DNA from: Molossus alvarezi
Taxonomy: Eukaryota; Chordata; Mammalia; Chiroptera; Molossidae
Assembly: GCA_037176705.1 (NCBI GenBank)
Contig: CM073886.1
Span: 23,607,501-23,671,500 of the forward strand
Reading direction: 5' to 3'
DNA length: 64,000 bases
Of this stretch, positions 33,700 to 45,399 are shown piece by piece. The position numbers were made by a program, and so were the translations under genes. Each line of letters begins with the position of its first letter. Position 1 is the stretch's first letter. The notes below the pieces were generated by a model. That model was not told the origin of the DNA, did no database searches, and saw only the letters and a program-made list of their open reading frames with translations.

Positions 33700-35200
33700 T
33701 AAAGCAGATGCATGCATGGGGGAAAGCCACATGCTTGTTTATTTTCTCTGATTCCAGAATCCAATCAAAGACTCAGATCTTGTTGATGAACTAAAATTTT
33801 TAGGGCGTAAGCAGCAAGGTATATTTGTGCGAACATCTGCACTCTGAAGCACGTGCCCACATTGAATGGTTCAGCGTCAGAGCCATTAGTAGTTGGTGCC
33901 AGGTGTTCCCTGAAAGATGTGCACTGAACATGGGTTTGGGTGGCTCATCAAGATGCAGAAAACATGCAGCTGCTAAGGGAAGAGGGAGAAAGTTGTATTT
34001 GAGACATCGCTTTAGCTCATCGCTTTTCCCTGTCAAAGCATGGAAACGGGAGGAGATAAAAAATTATCAAAACCAATAAATCTGATAGAACACTCATTAA
34101 AAGGTTATGCTAATTACCCGTGGGGGAGAGAAATACATTTACCATTCATTAATGTTCCATTTGTTGTCTTTTCTAATGAGAAACAGGTAAAGACATCTAG
34201 AGGAGTAAATAAAAACAACAGAATGGTTTTGAGGGATAACAGAAAGCTTGTGAAAGGAGGACGATTGGAAGAGAGACGGTGCTACAAGGTGAATGTCGGG
34301 GTTTGTGTTACTTGTGAGATACGGTTGAAATGAACAGCTGGTATTAGCTGATCCCAGGGCTGGAGCCTGTTGCTCAATTTAACACCCTGGTTAGAGGCAG
34401 ACGTTGTAACCTGGTTATTCGGAGAAAATGCTTTTTCCAACCTTGCCTTTCCGGTATGCTTCACAAGGTGGCAATTTCCATGTCACTGAACATGAAGCCT
34501 GGGTCTTGAATATAGCCAGCTTGTGAATGCCCTGCAGGCGGTGACAATGGCGATGACATCACTGCCAAGCAGCTTCTGGTTATTTTGGAGCTGGAGCGGG
34601 GAACAACAGGAAGCTCGGTGGAGGGGAGATATTCTTGGCAGCTGCAGTAATGTGGTTTAAAGAGAGACAACTGTCAAGTCTAGTGATTCTGGAAGTTTGC
34701 AAAGTTTTTGTTCACTGAGCAAACAAAAAAGTTCACTGAGTTCATACTGGTGCTAAACGTAGACAATGCAGATGTGTGAGACGCTCAGCCTGTCGTCACA
34801 CTGCTCCTGCTGCCAAACAATCATCACACAAACGTTTATTTTCAGCAGTGAACTGTGTCTTCAAATGCAGTCTTACTTCGGAGCTTCAAATATAACTTTG
34901 CTGAGAGCTGAAATGCATGGGGTGAAGTGGAGAGCAGAGGTCCGTGAATACCACCTACTGAGCTACAGCCCCCCCTTGTGAACCCTAGAGAAAAGACCAT
35001 TTACAAATGATTGTCCAGGGTGGAGCAGGTTTTCCTCTGAGTCCAGTTCTCTCCTTTCTGGTGATGAGGAATAAGGCGCTGTTGTGGTTGAACTAGTCCA
35101 TGATCTCCACATCTCTTCTCCATCTCCTGAGGCTGTTTCCTTTCCCAAAGTGGCTTCACGGCCTCTTATGAATTCTTCTTGTTGGTCAGATTTCATCGTG
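33700..35200. other. Repeat-poor block with TAAT-motif cluster
   Basis: No transposon recognised over about 1.5 kb. At 34100-34180 several ATTA/TAAT cores lie close together ('tatgctaattaccc', 'attcattaatgttcc', 'ttctaatgag'), the core bound by homeodomain proteins. AT-rich, non-coding; could be a regulatory element, but this is inference. Confidence 0.25.
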
Positions 35201-35224
35201 CTGCCTCTCTTCTCTGCACTATCA

Positions 35225-35415
35225 GCTCTCCTTATTTTTCTCTACTTTTTTCAATAGTATTTGTCATCTGTTATTTATTAAAGTCACCATTACGGCTTTT
35301 TCTCTTATGTTATAAGCCCCTGAGGGCAAGGGCCTTTGCTCACTTGTTGGGTGGTAGATCTATCACAATGCCTGCTACATAATAGAACTTAAAAATTTGT
35401 TAAGTAAACAAATGA
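35225..35415 (+). repeat. L2 LINE 3' end
   Basis: 'taagcccctgagggcaaggg' and 'aatgcctgctacataataga' match the L2 terminal region. Confidence 0.7.
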
Positions 35416-35884
35416 GTATTTGTCAATTACTTCTGTGTTGTTGCTCTGCTGTGTTTGGCTTCTGTTTCTAAGGTCCTTTCATGGTCTAAGATGGCTGCAA
35501 GAGCCCCAGCCATTGCATCTGCATTCTAGGCGGCAGGAAGGATGAACCAGGGGAAGGGAAAGAAGAGTGTGTGCTAACTTTTAAGGAGGTTATCCACAAG
35601 TCACTCAAAACAGTTTCTCTTACCTTTCAGGGGCCCGAACTTACTCTGCTCGAGATGCTGAGGAGTGTGTGTGTGTGTTTGTGTTTTAGTAGAATATATT
35701 GTAACTCTAAATAAAAACAGAAGAAGGAAGAACAGGTATTTTGGAAGGCAAGTAATGGTCTGTGATCATCAGTGCCTTGCGCGTAGTAAACTCTTATTAG
35801 AAAAATTCACTTCTTTTGCTACTTGGCATGACAAGGTGGCTTAGGTTCTGTTCTGTGGTCATCAGTATATCAGATTGTCCCCAT

Positions 35885-36340
35885 CATGATTGACTGGATG
35901 GCTTTGTGTTAGGAAGACCTTGGCTCAAATCCCTATGTTAAGCATTTGTGATCTTGGCCAAGTTATTTTACCTCTATGAAATTCAATTCCAAAAAATCTA
36001 TAAAATGGAGACAGTACAGCCCGGCTGGTGTGGCTCAGTGGTTGAGCACCGACCCATGCACCAGGAGGTCACCAGTTCAGTTCCTGGTCAGGGCACATGC
36101 CCAGGTTGTGGGCCAAATCTTCAGTCGAGGGGCATGCTGGAGGCGACCAGTCGATGTTCCCTCTCATTGATGTTTCTCTCTCTCTCTTCCTCTCCCTTCC
36201 TTTCTCTCTAATGATCAATAAAGAAAAAATAAATTAAAAAAAATGGAGATAATACAGAACCTCCTTAAGGGTGATGGTGAGGATAAAATGATATAATGCA
36301 GGTAAGAAAACATGGCATGGTGTCTTAGGTGTAGGAGGCT
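35885..36340 (+). repeat. MIR SINE split by a Ves SINE
   Basis: 'accttggctcaaatccctat', 'gtgatcttggccaagttatt', 'aaaatggaga' lie before 36020. 'tggagataatacagaacctc' and 'gtgaggataaaatgatataa' lie after 36239. The inserted SINE duplicated the MIR core as its TSD. Confidence 0.8.
36020..36239 (+). mobile_element. Ves-related SINE inserted in MIR
   Basis: 'cccggctggtgtggctcagt', 'ggcacatgcccaggttgtgg', 'cattgatgtttctctctc', ending 'gatcaataaagaaaaaata'. 18-bp TSD AAAATGGAGACAGTACAG / AAAATGGAGATAATACAG (36002-36019, 36240-36257) with two mismatches. Confidence 0.93.
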
Positions 36341-36384
36341 AATGAATGGGGACCATTACGTATTATCCCTCTTAATGGTGAAAT

Positions 36385-36900
36385 GGCACCAGACGTTAGA
36401 CCTTGGCCCTTGAGTTTAGCTAAGAAAAGAATTCAGAGCCAAGGAACTCAAGTATAAGTGAAAATTTATTTATAAAGTCACAGGGGTAGAAGAAGTGAGA
36501 CATGGAAGAAGTGAGCCAGTTGGGCTGTGTGGACTCAGGAAACAAGTTACAGAGGAAAAGGAAGGGCTTGGAGCTTAGGAGAGAGAAAGGCAAAGAAAAC
36601 GCGCCTCCGGGAAAGAAGGAGGTGGGGGAAGGTGCTGGTGCACTCTAGAGAGAGCAAGCACTCTTAAGGGGTTTTGTCTGTTTCCAAAGGTGGAGATTTC
36701 TAGGGGAGGTTTCAGGGGAGGATCTCAATAGAATATTCATCAGCTTTCTAGGTGTGTCCTTTCAGGGTCCTGGTCTCTACTGATTAGTCAGCACCAGGAC
36801 AGGGGGTCCTTAGTCATTGCTGCTGATCCTGAAGTCTACCATGGCATTGTTTCCTCTGGTTTTGCTGCTTTTCTGCATTTGGAGCAGAAACACAACTGAG
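36385..36900 (-). mobile_element. LTR of an endogenous retrovirus (likely solo, antisense)
   Basis: 'gcccttgagtttagctaaga' and 'gaaaatttatttataaagtc' resemble the 3' part of a mammalian ERV LTR read antisense. A reversed AATAAA-like signal lies near the left end. No gag, pol or env frame is visible on either side. Ends approximate. Confidence 0.5.
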
Positions 36901-36986
36901 GCCGAGATGTTCTCTCTAGTTTGATCAAACTCTGGCTCTGTGGTCAACAGATCTGAGGCTTTGTTCTTAAAATTATTTCATACTGA

Positions 36987-37230
36987 GCCCTGGCCGGTTT
37001 GGCTCAGCGGTTAGAGCATTGGCCTGCGGTCCAGAGAGACCTGGGTTCTGTTTCCGCTAAGGGCACGTACCTCGGTTGCAGTTTGTCCCTGGCCCTGGTT
37101 GGGTCATGTGGGTGGCAGCCACTCGATGTGTCCCTTTCACGTCTATGTTCCTCTCTCTCTTTCTACCTCCCACTCTATCTGAACAAAATATGGAAAAATG
37201 TCCTTGGGTGAGGATAAAAAAAAATGAAAA
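36987..37230 (+). mobile_element. Ves SINE, full length
   Basis: 'ccctggccggtttggctcag' to 'gtccttgggtgaggataaaa'. TSD AAAATTATTTCATACTGA near 36969-36986 and AAAATTATTTCATATTGA near 37231-37248, one mismatch. The B-box is damaged (GGGTTCTGTTTCC). Confidence 0.95.
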
Positions 37231-37564
37231 AAAATTATTTCATATTGATCAGAACCTCATTGTCCTGAGGACTTACTGCTTAAGGGAGTGGTCATTTGAG
37301 GGAGTCTTATGAAGCGATTCTCTGGCCGCCTTGACCCTTCTCTAAGGGGGTCTCCCACATGACCAAGCGATATGCTAGGGGCGGAAAGGTCACCCTGGTG
37401 GCAAGGTCCCTCCCTACAATACTTACGTTTCCAGTTTTGCCTGTTGTTGGGCACCTGCGCTTTCGGCCCTGGTGACCTTCTGTACCTCTGCTGCTTCCCT
37501 GAGCTTTTCCTACTCTGCCCATGTCTGTCTAACTGTCTACATATCAATCCCACGATCTTTATTG

Positions 37565-38055
37565 CCATCTTAGTCAAGTAGGGTTCTAGGTGCCAAGGAT
37601 CCAAAAATAACGAAGACATGGTTTCTGTGTTCCAGAAGCTCCCAGGGGGGCCTTCCAGGCAGAGAGAACAGCTTGTCAAAGGGAGAGAGGCCTGCACTAG
37701 GGTGAGGCACTGGGGAAGGTGCAGGTAGCTCATGAAAGCCGCCGCGTGGAGTCCTGGAGTCCAGCGGTCCAGGGTATGTTTGGAGAATGACTAGGACAGT
37801 TTGGAAGGGCGACCTGGGGACAGACTGCAGAGGCCCCAGTTCAGAGTCTGGCCCTGCCTGGGGACAGTGGGGAACCAGCAAAGGCCTTTGAGGAGGAGGG
37901 TGATTGATGAGGTCTGTTCTGTGGACACTTCCCTCTGCCGGGCCTCATGGAGGACCGGATGGAAGGAGGCAAGTCTTGGAAAGGGTGCATCTGGGTGTGG
38001 AGGTTTTTTGAGCCATTCAGGCAGGAGATGGTGCTGGTCACATCTAAGCAGGGCC
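37565..38055 (-). repeat. L2-type ancient LINE fragment
   Basis: 'ccaaggatccaaaaataacg', 'gttccagaagctcccagggg', 'ccaggcagagagaacagctt', 'ttgaggaggagggtgattga' follow the order seen in an old LINE region repeated at about 45.4-46.6 and 49.5 kb. Confidence 0.45.
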
Positions 38056-38757
38056 AGCGATTCCAGAGAGAAGGTGGAGGGTGGGATAGCAGGTAGAATC
38101 AACCCTGATGCGTTTCCCTGCTAGCCATTCTGTTCTGGAGGATAAACAAGATGTAAATGAAGTGTTTGCGTAGCTCCTCCAAAGAGAAGACCAGGTCCAA
38201 CCCAGGTCCTTGCTGGCACCGGCATTTGCACTGAGGGTTTTCACCTCGCTCCTGAGCTGAGCATTCGTTGTTGACCCGAAGCTGCTGAGAGGCAAGTCTT
38301 TTGAAGAGCGAGACAGTCACAGCTCTAAAAACACGCTCCCTGTGGCAGGTTGTCACCACCAGCAACAGTCAGCTGTTGAGCTAACTGTTGCCAGTGGTCG
38401 CATCCTGAGATTGTGTGTGGAACCTGCGATCCTTTGTAATCACCACGGTCACCGTGTCAGCCGGCCCCAAGCCCAGGGGAGGAGGTTTTCCCTGGGTCAC
38501 CAGAGGGGATACAGCTTGTGATTTTGGTTCATTCGTGCAGATGGAGGCAGGCCCGTTTGGACTCCATCTATAACGTGGAAACTGCTCAGCTGGGCAAGAG
38601 GTGGTCATTTAGCCGATGCACTGGGATGGAAGTTGTGAGGCGGGATTTGACCTGGGTGTTCCTCCCAGGTTCATCGGTGATAAGGATATGACCTTGGCTC
38701 TCAGAGGTCCTTCACCAGGCTAAGAAGGCTTTCTGCCTCTGCCACACAGCAGTAGAG

Positions 38758-38925
38758 CAGGGTTCTCAGCCTTCTGATGCCACGGCCTTTAACACAGCTC
38801 CTCATGTTGTGGTGACCTCCAACCTTAAAACTATCTTCGTGGCTACTTCATAACTAATTTTGCTACTGTTAGGTCTTAGGCGACCCCTGTGAAAGGGGTC
38901 GCGACCCACAGGTTGAGAACCGCTG
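38758..38925 (-). mobile_element. SPIN-like non-autonomous hAT transposon with intact TSD
   Basis: Reverse complement of the element at 8052: starts 'cagggttctcagccttctga', ends 'cacaggttgagaaccgctg', with 'cttcataactaattttgcta' internally. It is 168 bp and internally deleted. A perfect 8-bp TSD, CAGTAGAG, flanks it (38750-38757, 38926-38933), the length expected for hAT transposition. Confidence 0.9.
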
Positions 38926-38949
38926 CAGTAGAGCGAAGCTTTTAGTGTT

Positions 38950-39300
38950 TGTATAGTTATGTTTCGTATTTAACTTTTATTCATTATGGCATTTTCCTAA
39001 TATGTGTGAAAGTGGACAGAATAGTACAGCATGTGCCCGTGACCATCCTCAGCAGTCATCAACATCTTATCACTCTTTTCGCTGTTCCCTGCACTGCTGC
39101 TTTGTTTTTGCGGGGGCACTTCAAAGCAAATCCTAGGCACTATTACTGCTTGCAAATATTGGTTATTGATAAAACTATATAACAGGTGAGGACTTAAAAA
39201 ATACCCTCATACAACACTATCCTCACATTTAATACAATTAGCAATAATCCCTTGGTATCATCTAGTTTCTAAATTCAAAGATCTTCAGTTGTCTCAAACT
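38950..39300 (-). repeat. Old L1ME-like fragment
   Basis: 'gacagaatagtacagcatgt', 'gtgaccatcctcagcagtca', 'caaagcaaatcctaggcact' and 'ccctcatacaacactatcct' fit an old antisense L1 segment; a related one lies at 62165. Confidence 0.5.
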
Positions 39301-40099
39301 TTTGCAGTGGTTTTGTCTGAATCAATTCTGATTTCACTTCTTAAAAGTGTAAATCAGCCCATGTCATCTCTGTTACACCCAGAAAAAAGGAGTCCATGCT
39401 CCTTTCTGTGGCCTGTGAGGCCCTGGAGATCCGAGATCCGGCTTGTGCCTGCCTGCTTCCTGCTGAGGCTCCTGCTGTTCTGCCTGGAGCCCAGGCCTTT
39501 GCCTGGCTGCTGCTGCTCCTCCCCTCTGAAGGGGGCAGCACTGTCTGCAGCAGGTGTCCCTCCCTCTCCCCGGTCTCGTCTTTCACCCCCTTCTGGTTTT
39601 ACACTTTCTTGTGCCGCCTCCTCTTGGGCATGACTTTGTGCTTTTGTTTGATGTTGATGTCCTTCCAGTCATGGATGTCAGCTGAGTGAGGGCCGGGCTG
39701 GGCCTGCTCGGCCACTGCTGTTTCCCCGGCACCCGTCACACTGGAGCTGCTCAGCCAGTGCTTGTGAAGCGAGGGGACAGCTGTGCCTGGAGCACTCGCC
39801 TCTGGGGAAAGGCACTGAAAGGGGAGTTTCTCTCCCTTCTCCTGTTCTCTCTCTTTTTTTGTAATTGCGTTGTTGGCAGAAGTTCATGCTCTCAGAAGAA
39901 GCCATGCCAATGGTAGTCATTATTTTCATAACTAATGCACTGTAGACATCGCACTGTAGAATCCTTGGTTTATATAATTCTTCCCTGTTTGGAGGCAGTC
40001 CCAAACTTGCATTTGAGCCATCACCTTCCACATCCAAGCCAGGAAACTGGTCCACCGATTGGGAAGTCAGGACACCTCCAGGTGGTCACGTCAGGGTTT

Positions 40100-40225
40100 T
40101 GCCCGGGACTTCAGTGCTGAACTGTTTGGAAACCCTGCCCTTTCCTTGCTGCATAAGCCTGAGTGCATCACTTACCTTCTCTGGACCTCAGGTTGCTCAT
40201 GTATGAAATGGGTGAGCCAACGTCT
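40100..40225 (+). repeat. MIR SINE fragment
   Basis: 'agcctgagtgcatcacttac', 'cttctctggacctcaggttg', 'ctcatgtatgaaatgggtga'. Confidence 0.65.
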
Positions 40226-40429
40226 CCAAGCCGCGGGCGGCCAGGCCTTCTCCCAGCTTTCCACGTGTCCTGCACCGAGAGACCAATTTCTACTGGCAGC
40301 AACATAATTGGTGACAGTGTCAGGCTGAGAGCCAAACACAGCGCACACCCATAGGTCCCTGGAACAGATGCTGCCCATTAATTATGGGCACACATGTTTC
40401 ATAGCTACCTTTTTCTTTTCTTTTCAAGA

Positions 40430-40620
40430 GTTTTTGTGTAGCAGGAATTGTGCTGTCACACGTAAGTACATCAACTCGGTCAGTCCTCCAGTGGCCACTG
40501 AGCGGGTACTGCAGCTGTCTCAGTTTATAGGAGGGTGCCGGGTTCCACAGCTCGCCCAGGGTGACACACACACTGGCGGGGCTGGGGAGTGAGCTCCGTC
40601 TGCCTCCAGACTCTGCCATC
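40430..40620 (-). repeat. MIR SINE fragment
   Basis: Antisense: 'tgtctcagtttataggaggg', 'cacagctcgcccagggtgac', 'ctccgtctgcctccagactc'. Confidence 0.5.
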
Positions 40621-40717
40621 AGGTCCCCTGCCCTCCCCCTTCATGGTCATCAGGAGGGTTTCTGTACCATGTGACTGCCAGTGTGTCTCTGTTGTCCTGT
40701 CTGTGACTAGCGTTATT

Positions 40718-40935
40718 ATTTTCTAAAATAGGATTCTATTAATTTTTTTAGAGAGAGAGGAAGGGGGAGAGAGAGAACCATCCATGAGAGAGAAACATCC
40801 ATTGGCTGCTTCCTGCTTGCCCCCTACTGGGGATTGAGCCTGCAACCTGGGCATGTGCCCTGACCCGGAATCAAACCGGGACCTCTCAGTCTGTGGGGCA
40901 ATGCTCAATCCACTGAGGCACACCAGCCAGGCATA
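40718..40935 (-). mobile_element. Ves-related SINE, second body type
   Basis: 'gagagagaaccatccatgag', 'ggcatgtgccctgacccgga', ending 'cactgaggcacaccagccag'. 14-bp TSD TGACTAGCGTTATT / TGACTAGTGTTATT (40704-40717, 40936-40949), one mismatch. Confidence 0.93.
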
Positions 40936-40965
40936 TGACTAGTGTTATTTACAAAATTTTTTTTA

Positions 40966-41140
40966 GACAAACCTTGGGGTAGGGGTGGGGGGACGACGGT
41001 AAGAGATAAACCAAAGAACTTATATGCATAACCAATGGACACAGACAACAATACTGTGAAGGGGGTGGTGGGGGCTGGAGGAGGGTGTCAGTGGGGAAAA
41101 AGGAGGAACATCTGTAATAAAAATAAATTAATTAAAAATT
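40966..41140 (+). mobile_element. L1 3' UTR end
   Basis: 'gagataaaccaaagaactta', 'tatgcataaccaatggacac', 'aggaacatctgtaataaaaa' and an A-rich tail. Same 3' UTR as at 26414. Confidence 0.85.
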
Positions 41141-41399
41141 TCTTTCCTAAAAAAATTTTTTTTTTTTGTCTCAGCCCTGACTGTTTTGAGTCTGGGATAG
41201 TGATAGTTTAAAAAGGGCCGCATCCTTCATCTTCACCTGTAAGGAGGGATGTTTCATCTTCCAAGAGTGTGGCTGGTTCTGGACCTTGCTCCTGGGACCT
41301 CGGTCTCAGCGCAGGCCGAAGGCTTCTGCTCACAGGCCCACGTGCCACCTCTCCCCTAGTCTCTGTGGGAACTTGGAGCGCAGCTTTTCCAGAAGTTTT

Positions 41400-41660
41400 C
41401 TGTCACAAGACACTGACAGGAAGACAAGTTGTTGGGCTTTAAATTGAAGAAAGCCAGAAGGCAATCTGTCTGATGTGCGCCAGTTCCCTCGCGCTCTCCT
41501 TCGAGTGTGAATTACGAGATGATTTTCTATTGCTTCGAAGGTGGAACCGCTGGGAGGTGTTTCGCTGGGACCTGCTATATTAAAGCATTAAGAACAATTA
41601 GATGTAAAGTCCTTTTTTTATTTTCACAGACTTTGACATGTGAATAATTGGGAGTTTGGT
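41400..41660. other. Repeat-free block
   Basis: No repeat or exon recognised. Complex sequence without simple repeats; could be conserved noncoding DNA, but no alignment was possible. Confidence 0.2.
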
Positions 41661-42124
41661 TTTCTCTCTTTGGCGCTTCCCTAGAAGTCAGAAAGTACTG
41701 GGATAAGTGGATTTTAGGGGGAATGCGGCAGCAGGCTTACCGTAATTGCCCAGAGAGGGAGCAAGCAGACTTACTTCTAGAGGTGGAAACTGATCTGCAG
41801 GCCTGTGTGGCCAAACGGGGTGTGCTGTCTCCTTCCCTGAGCCCCAGGCTCCGCAGGCACTGGCTTCCCTGCCCGGTCTGGGACCCTGGGGATGGAGCAG
41901 GCTGTCCTTTGTAGCATTCACTCTGGTTTATAGTCACAGCAGGTCCTTGATCAGTGTTGCTTCGGTGGATGTCATTTCATTATAACGTTGATGAGATGCT
42001 GTAGGAGCTTAACTCTTATTTATATCAATTAGCTTCTGATAAAATCAGTTTCATTTTAAGTTGGTCTCCTTGAAGTCTCAGAACCTATTGACAATGTTAA
42101 GTGAGGACTTACAGTACATTCGTG

Positions 42125-42290
42125 TGTGTGTCTCTGATTAGGGTCTGTCTCCTCTCCTAGACTTGGAGTCCCACAAGAGAGGGGACCTGGCTCTTCCTGT
42201 CACCTCTGGCTCTCCACCCTCAGGCCTGAACCCGTTGCTAACACAAGACAGATGATTGCCATCTTAGTATTTGAGAAATGAATGAATGTA
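42125..42290 (+). repeat. L2 LINE fragment
   Basis: 'ctcctctcctagacttggag' then 'cacaagagaggggacctggc' resemble the L2 3' region. Confidence 0.4.
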
Positions 42291-42984
42291 ACTTGAACAA
42301 GACTTGCCCACTTACTCCCCACAACCCACCCCCGCACCCTTCCGCCACTGATCCTCACTGACAGGTGCCCCGTCCTGAAGTCTCCGCCCTGGACGTCCCC
42401 TCCCGTTGGTGCTGACTCCCACTGCTCCATGTAGGCCACTCTGGCCCTTGTTGCCACTGTGTTGCTCAGAAGAGGAAGTTCCATCTCGGGAGGAAATGGG
42501 TCTGGTTAGAAGGTTTGTGACAGTGTAATTATGCGTCTGTGTGTGCTTGGAAATATTCTGTGTATTATGTTGTTAGAAAAATACTGTGCTAAGTCAGTGA
42601 ATTCAGAGCGCCTGCAATTTAGTAAGCCTTTGGGAGCAACAGCTAACATAAGTGCTACTGCATGTTTATCTTGTTGAGAGCACAAGGATGAGATGAGCCG
42701 AGGATGCGGCCATGAACAAGTGGAGGGGAGGGTCTGGCTTGGGTTGAAGGACCCGGGCCCCTCCACTGGCCTTTGAGTAGAGGCGGGTGCCACGCTTAGG
42801 TGGAAAATAACAGGGTAGACTGAGCTAGGTACCTGGGAGCACCTTGGGGCCAGGACTTTCTCTAGTTTATCCTGCTGGAGTGGCCACACCAGCATGAACA
42901 CACTGAGTGGTCACAAGCCCTGTGGCCTCCCCTGTTCTGGCCAACAGGCACCATGCAGTGTGCGCTCGAGTCCCACTAGGCTGA

Positions 42985-43125
42985 ATGGAGGCGTTCTTTC
43001 ACTTCCTGCTGCGTGACCTTGGGCAACTCTGAGCCTGTTCCTTCAGTGGTACAATGGGGGCGTGGGGGTGAGGATGAACCAGGGCTCCCTTAGCCTCGTG
43101 CTCAGCACACAGTTATTGACTACTA
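42985..43125 (+). repeat. MIR SINE fragment
   Basis: 'tgctgcgtgaccttgggcaa', 'ctctgagcctgttccttcag', 'gtacaatgggggcgtggg', 'gctcagcacacagttattga'. Confidence 0.65.
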
Positions 43126-43329
43126 AGTACGGGCCACTAATTAGTGCCCAGGAATTGTTGATGTGACCCTAAGTCAAAACAAGAGTCTTCTTTGCCTATG
43201 CAGTTGACTTGTTTCTCCAGCCACCAGGAATGGATCAAGAGTGTTGCTGGGTTTAGATCAACCCTCCTGCCAGGAGAACCCTGGAGATAACAGGGTGTGG
43301 GTGTTGGTGGGGAGCACATCTTGTTCATT

Positions 43330-44380
43330 ATCTTAGAGTTAGACCAAATGTCGCTTCCACATGACCCTGCAAGGACACCAGTCCAACAAAGGTCTTTGGC
43401 TTCCAGCAGCAGCCGGCAGCTCTGTAAGTGTGTGACAATTCCCTGCCTGATTAGTCCCGGTCCCGCCTAATCCTCAGCCCCAGGCGTATCCTGCAGAGCA
43501 TGACAGGGAGCTGGCTGTGCCCCTCCCACCCCCCCTTGCTCATTCTCTTGGGGACCAGGGCTCAGTGCACTGTGGGCTTGGCTTCTCTGAACACAGGTGA
43601 CAGCTAATTCCTGGCAGCCAGAGCCCAGCACAGAGCAGATACAGAAGCTCTGGAGCACTCTGGCCATTTTATTTGCTAAGCTTTGGCTTCAGATGTTTTG
43701 GACGAAACTTCCTCCTTGAAGATGATGCCAAAGTTTCACCAAACGTGTTGGGGCCACAACTCCTTGGAGACACAGCAGAGTGTTAATTAGAGCAGTTGAC
43801 CTCAGCGGTAGGAGAATAAAAATCACTGCTGATTAGGAGAACTCATGCCTCGTGGCTGCTGGGCTCATTGCCTGTGATGAGCATCTGAGAGAGGGGTGAA
43901 GATACAAGGTCCTTTTCTGCACCACATGCTCACGGCAGGCATTATTCATCAATCCCTGAAGTCTTGGATTAGCCCCAGAATCTTCTTAGTTCCCTGTCTT
44001 GAAACCATGCCTGATCAGAGTTGGTTTTTCAGCGAAAATCTATTCTTTACCTTTCCTGTCTCTGAACCCTAAGAAGACCCTTTCCAGAGAGGGTAGACGG
44101 GCCAGACCTCTCGGACAAATGGTTCTGCGGCCGGGAGGAGCACGACTGGCGTGATGGCAGGCCTGGAGCCACGGCAACGCGGCTGCTCGCCAGTTCGCTG
44201 GCCCTCTGAGAACTGCCTCCAAGGCGCTTCCTCCCGGGACTTGTATCGCAGGAGAAAATGTCCGTTCTCACATGGAGAACTCTTCCTGGGTGCGGAATGC
44301 TTGGCCTTCGTTCGCTTTTGATTTACAATCGAGTTTATTTTAGCCTCTGAGTTTGCCTCCTGGGTAACGTCTCAGAGGAC
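43330..44380. other. Repeat-poor block
   Basis: About 1 kb with no repeat or exon recognised. Contains AT-rich patches such as 'gtgttaattagagcagtt' and 'gcattattcatcaatccc'. Candidate conserved noncoding sequence only. Confidence 0.2.
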
Positions 44381-44389
44381 GGATGCTCT

Positions 44390-44725
44390 CTGTTGACCAG
44401 CCCACCAACGTTGAAAGGCCCCAGCCAGAGGAATGGTCTTACACAAAGCATTTAAAGAAAGCTTGGTGCCCTTATGATTCCATGCATAGGTGGTGTCTAG
44501 ACACGGCAGGTGTGTGGAGACAGAAAGTGGATGACTGGTGTCGGGGGCTGGGGATGGAGTGGGCAGTTGGGAGTGGCTACTGATGGGTACACGTGTCTCT
44601 TTGGGGTGAGAAAGTGTTCTGGAATTAGTAGCGGTGATTGTACACACTTGGGAATGTACTGAAACTACTGAATTATGCACCTTTAAGAGTGAATTGTGAA
44701 TTATATCTCAATAAAAAAGGTGGGA
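44390..44725 (+). mobile_element. L1M 3' end with terminal AATAAA
   Basis: 'aaagtgttctggaattagta', 'gaattatgcacctttaagag', 'gaattatatctcaataaaaa' are the standard end of old L1 elements. The left boundary is a guess. Confidence 0.75.
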
Positions 44726-45023
44726 AAAGTACACGAGCATTTTAAGCACAGTAAAATCAGATTCTAACAATAGCTACCATCTACTGAGCACTTGAAAAGG
44801 AACTTGTGGCACAGTGTTGGTGTCCCGTGTTTCCTGTTTCTTGCTCCTTGTTTGAGACACCCTGGGGGGGCAACTGGTCTTGGTGTCTGGACTACACGTG
44901 GTAGGAGCGTGAGTGCCTTCATTTCTGACCCTGTGAGAGTGAAGCTCTTGGGATAGGCAGACCTTTCTCTTCTTGGTTGGCCTGCTGGCCTTGTCCAGGG
45001 TATCCCGCCTTCCTAAGTTGGTT

Positions 45024-45315
45024 AGGGAGTAGCAGGCATTTTCTGTAAAGGGCCAGAGAGTGAATGAATATTTTTCGCTTAGCAGGCTGTATCATCTTTG
45101 TTGCAACCACTGACATCTGCCATCATAGCCAGAATGCAGCCACAAAGAATGAATACATGAACAGGCATGTCTGTGTTCCAATAAAACTTTATTTACAAAA
45201 ACAGAGTAGATATTTGTGGTAGGAAAGTTGTATCTCCATCAAGCTATTAAAGAATGAGAAAAATAGGCAGCACAGTGAATTTGGCCTGTGGGCCGTAGTT
45301 CGAGAGCCTGGAACT
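45024..45315 (+). mobile_element. Old DNA-transposon MITE (family unnamed), copy 2
   Basis: 'tttctgtaaagggccagaga', 'gtgttccaataaaactttat', 'aatttggcctgtgggccgta'. Longer than copy 1, with the AATAAAACTTTATTTAC core preserved and an extra segment of about 60 bp near 45205-45270. Confidence 0.65.
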
Positions 45316-45399
45316 AGACCGAAAGCGCTCGAGCACTGGAGCCTGGTCTCATCCACTCTGGGCCCGGCGCTCTGATGGGGCCTGTCACCAGGCTGAGGA

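Noticed and set aside
36385..36900. Possible complete endogenous retrovirus
   Set aside because: Only LTR-like sequence is present; no gag, pol or env reading frame and no second LTR nearby.
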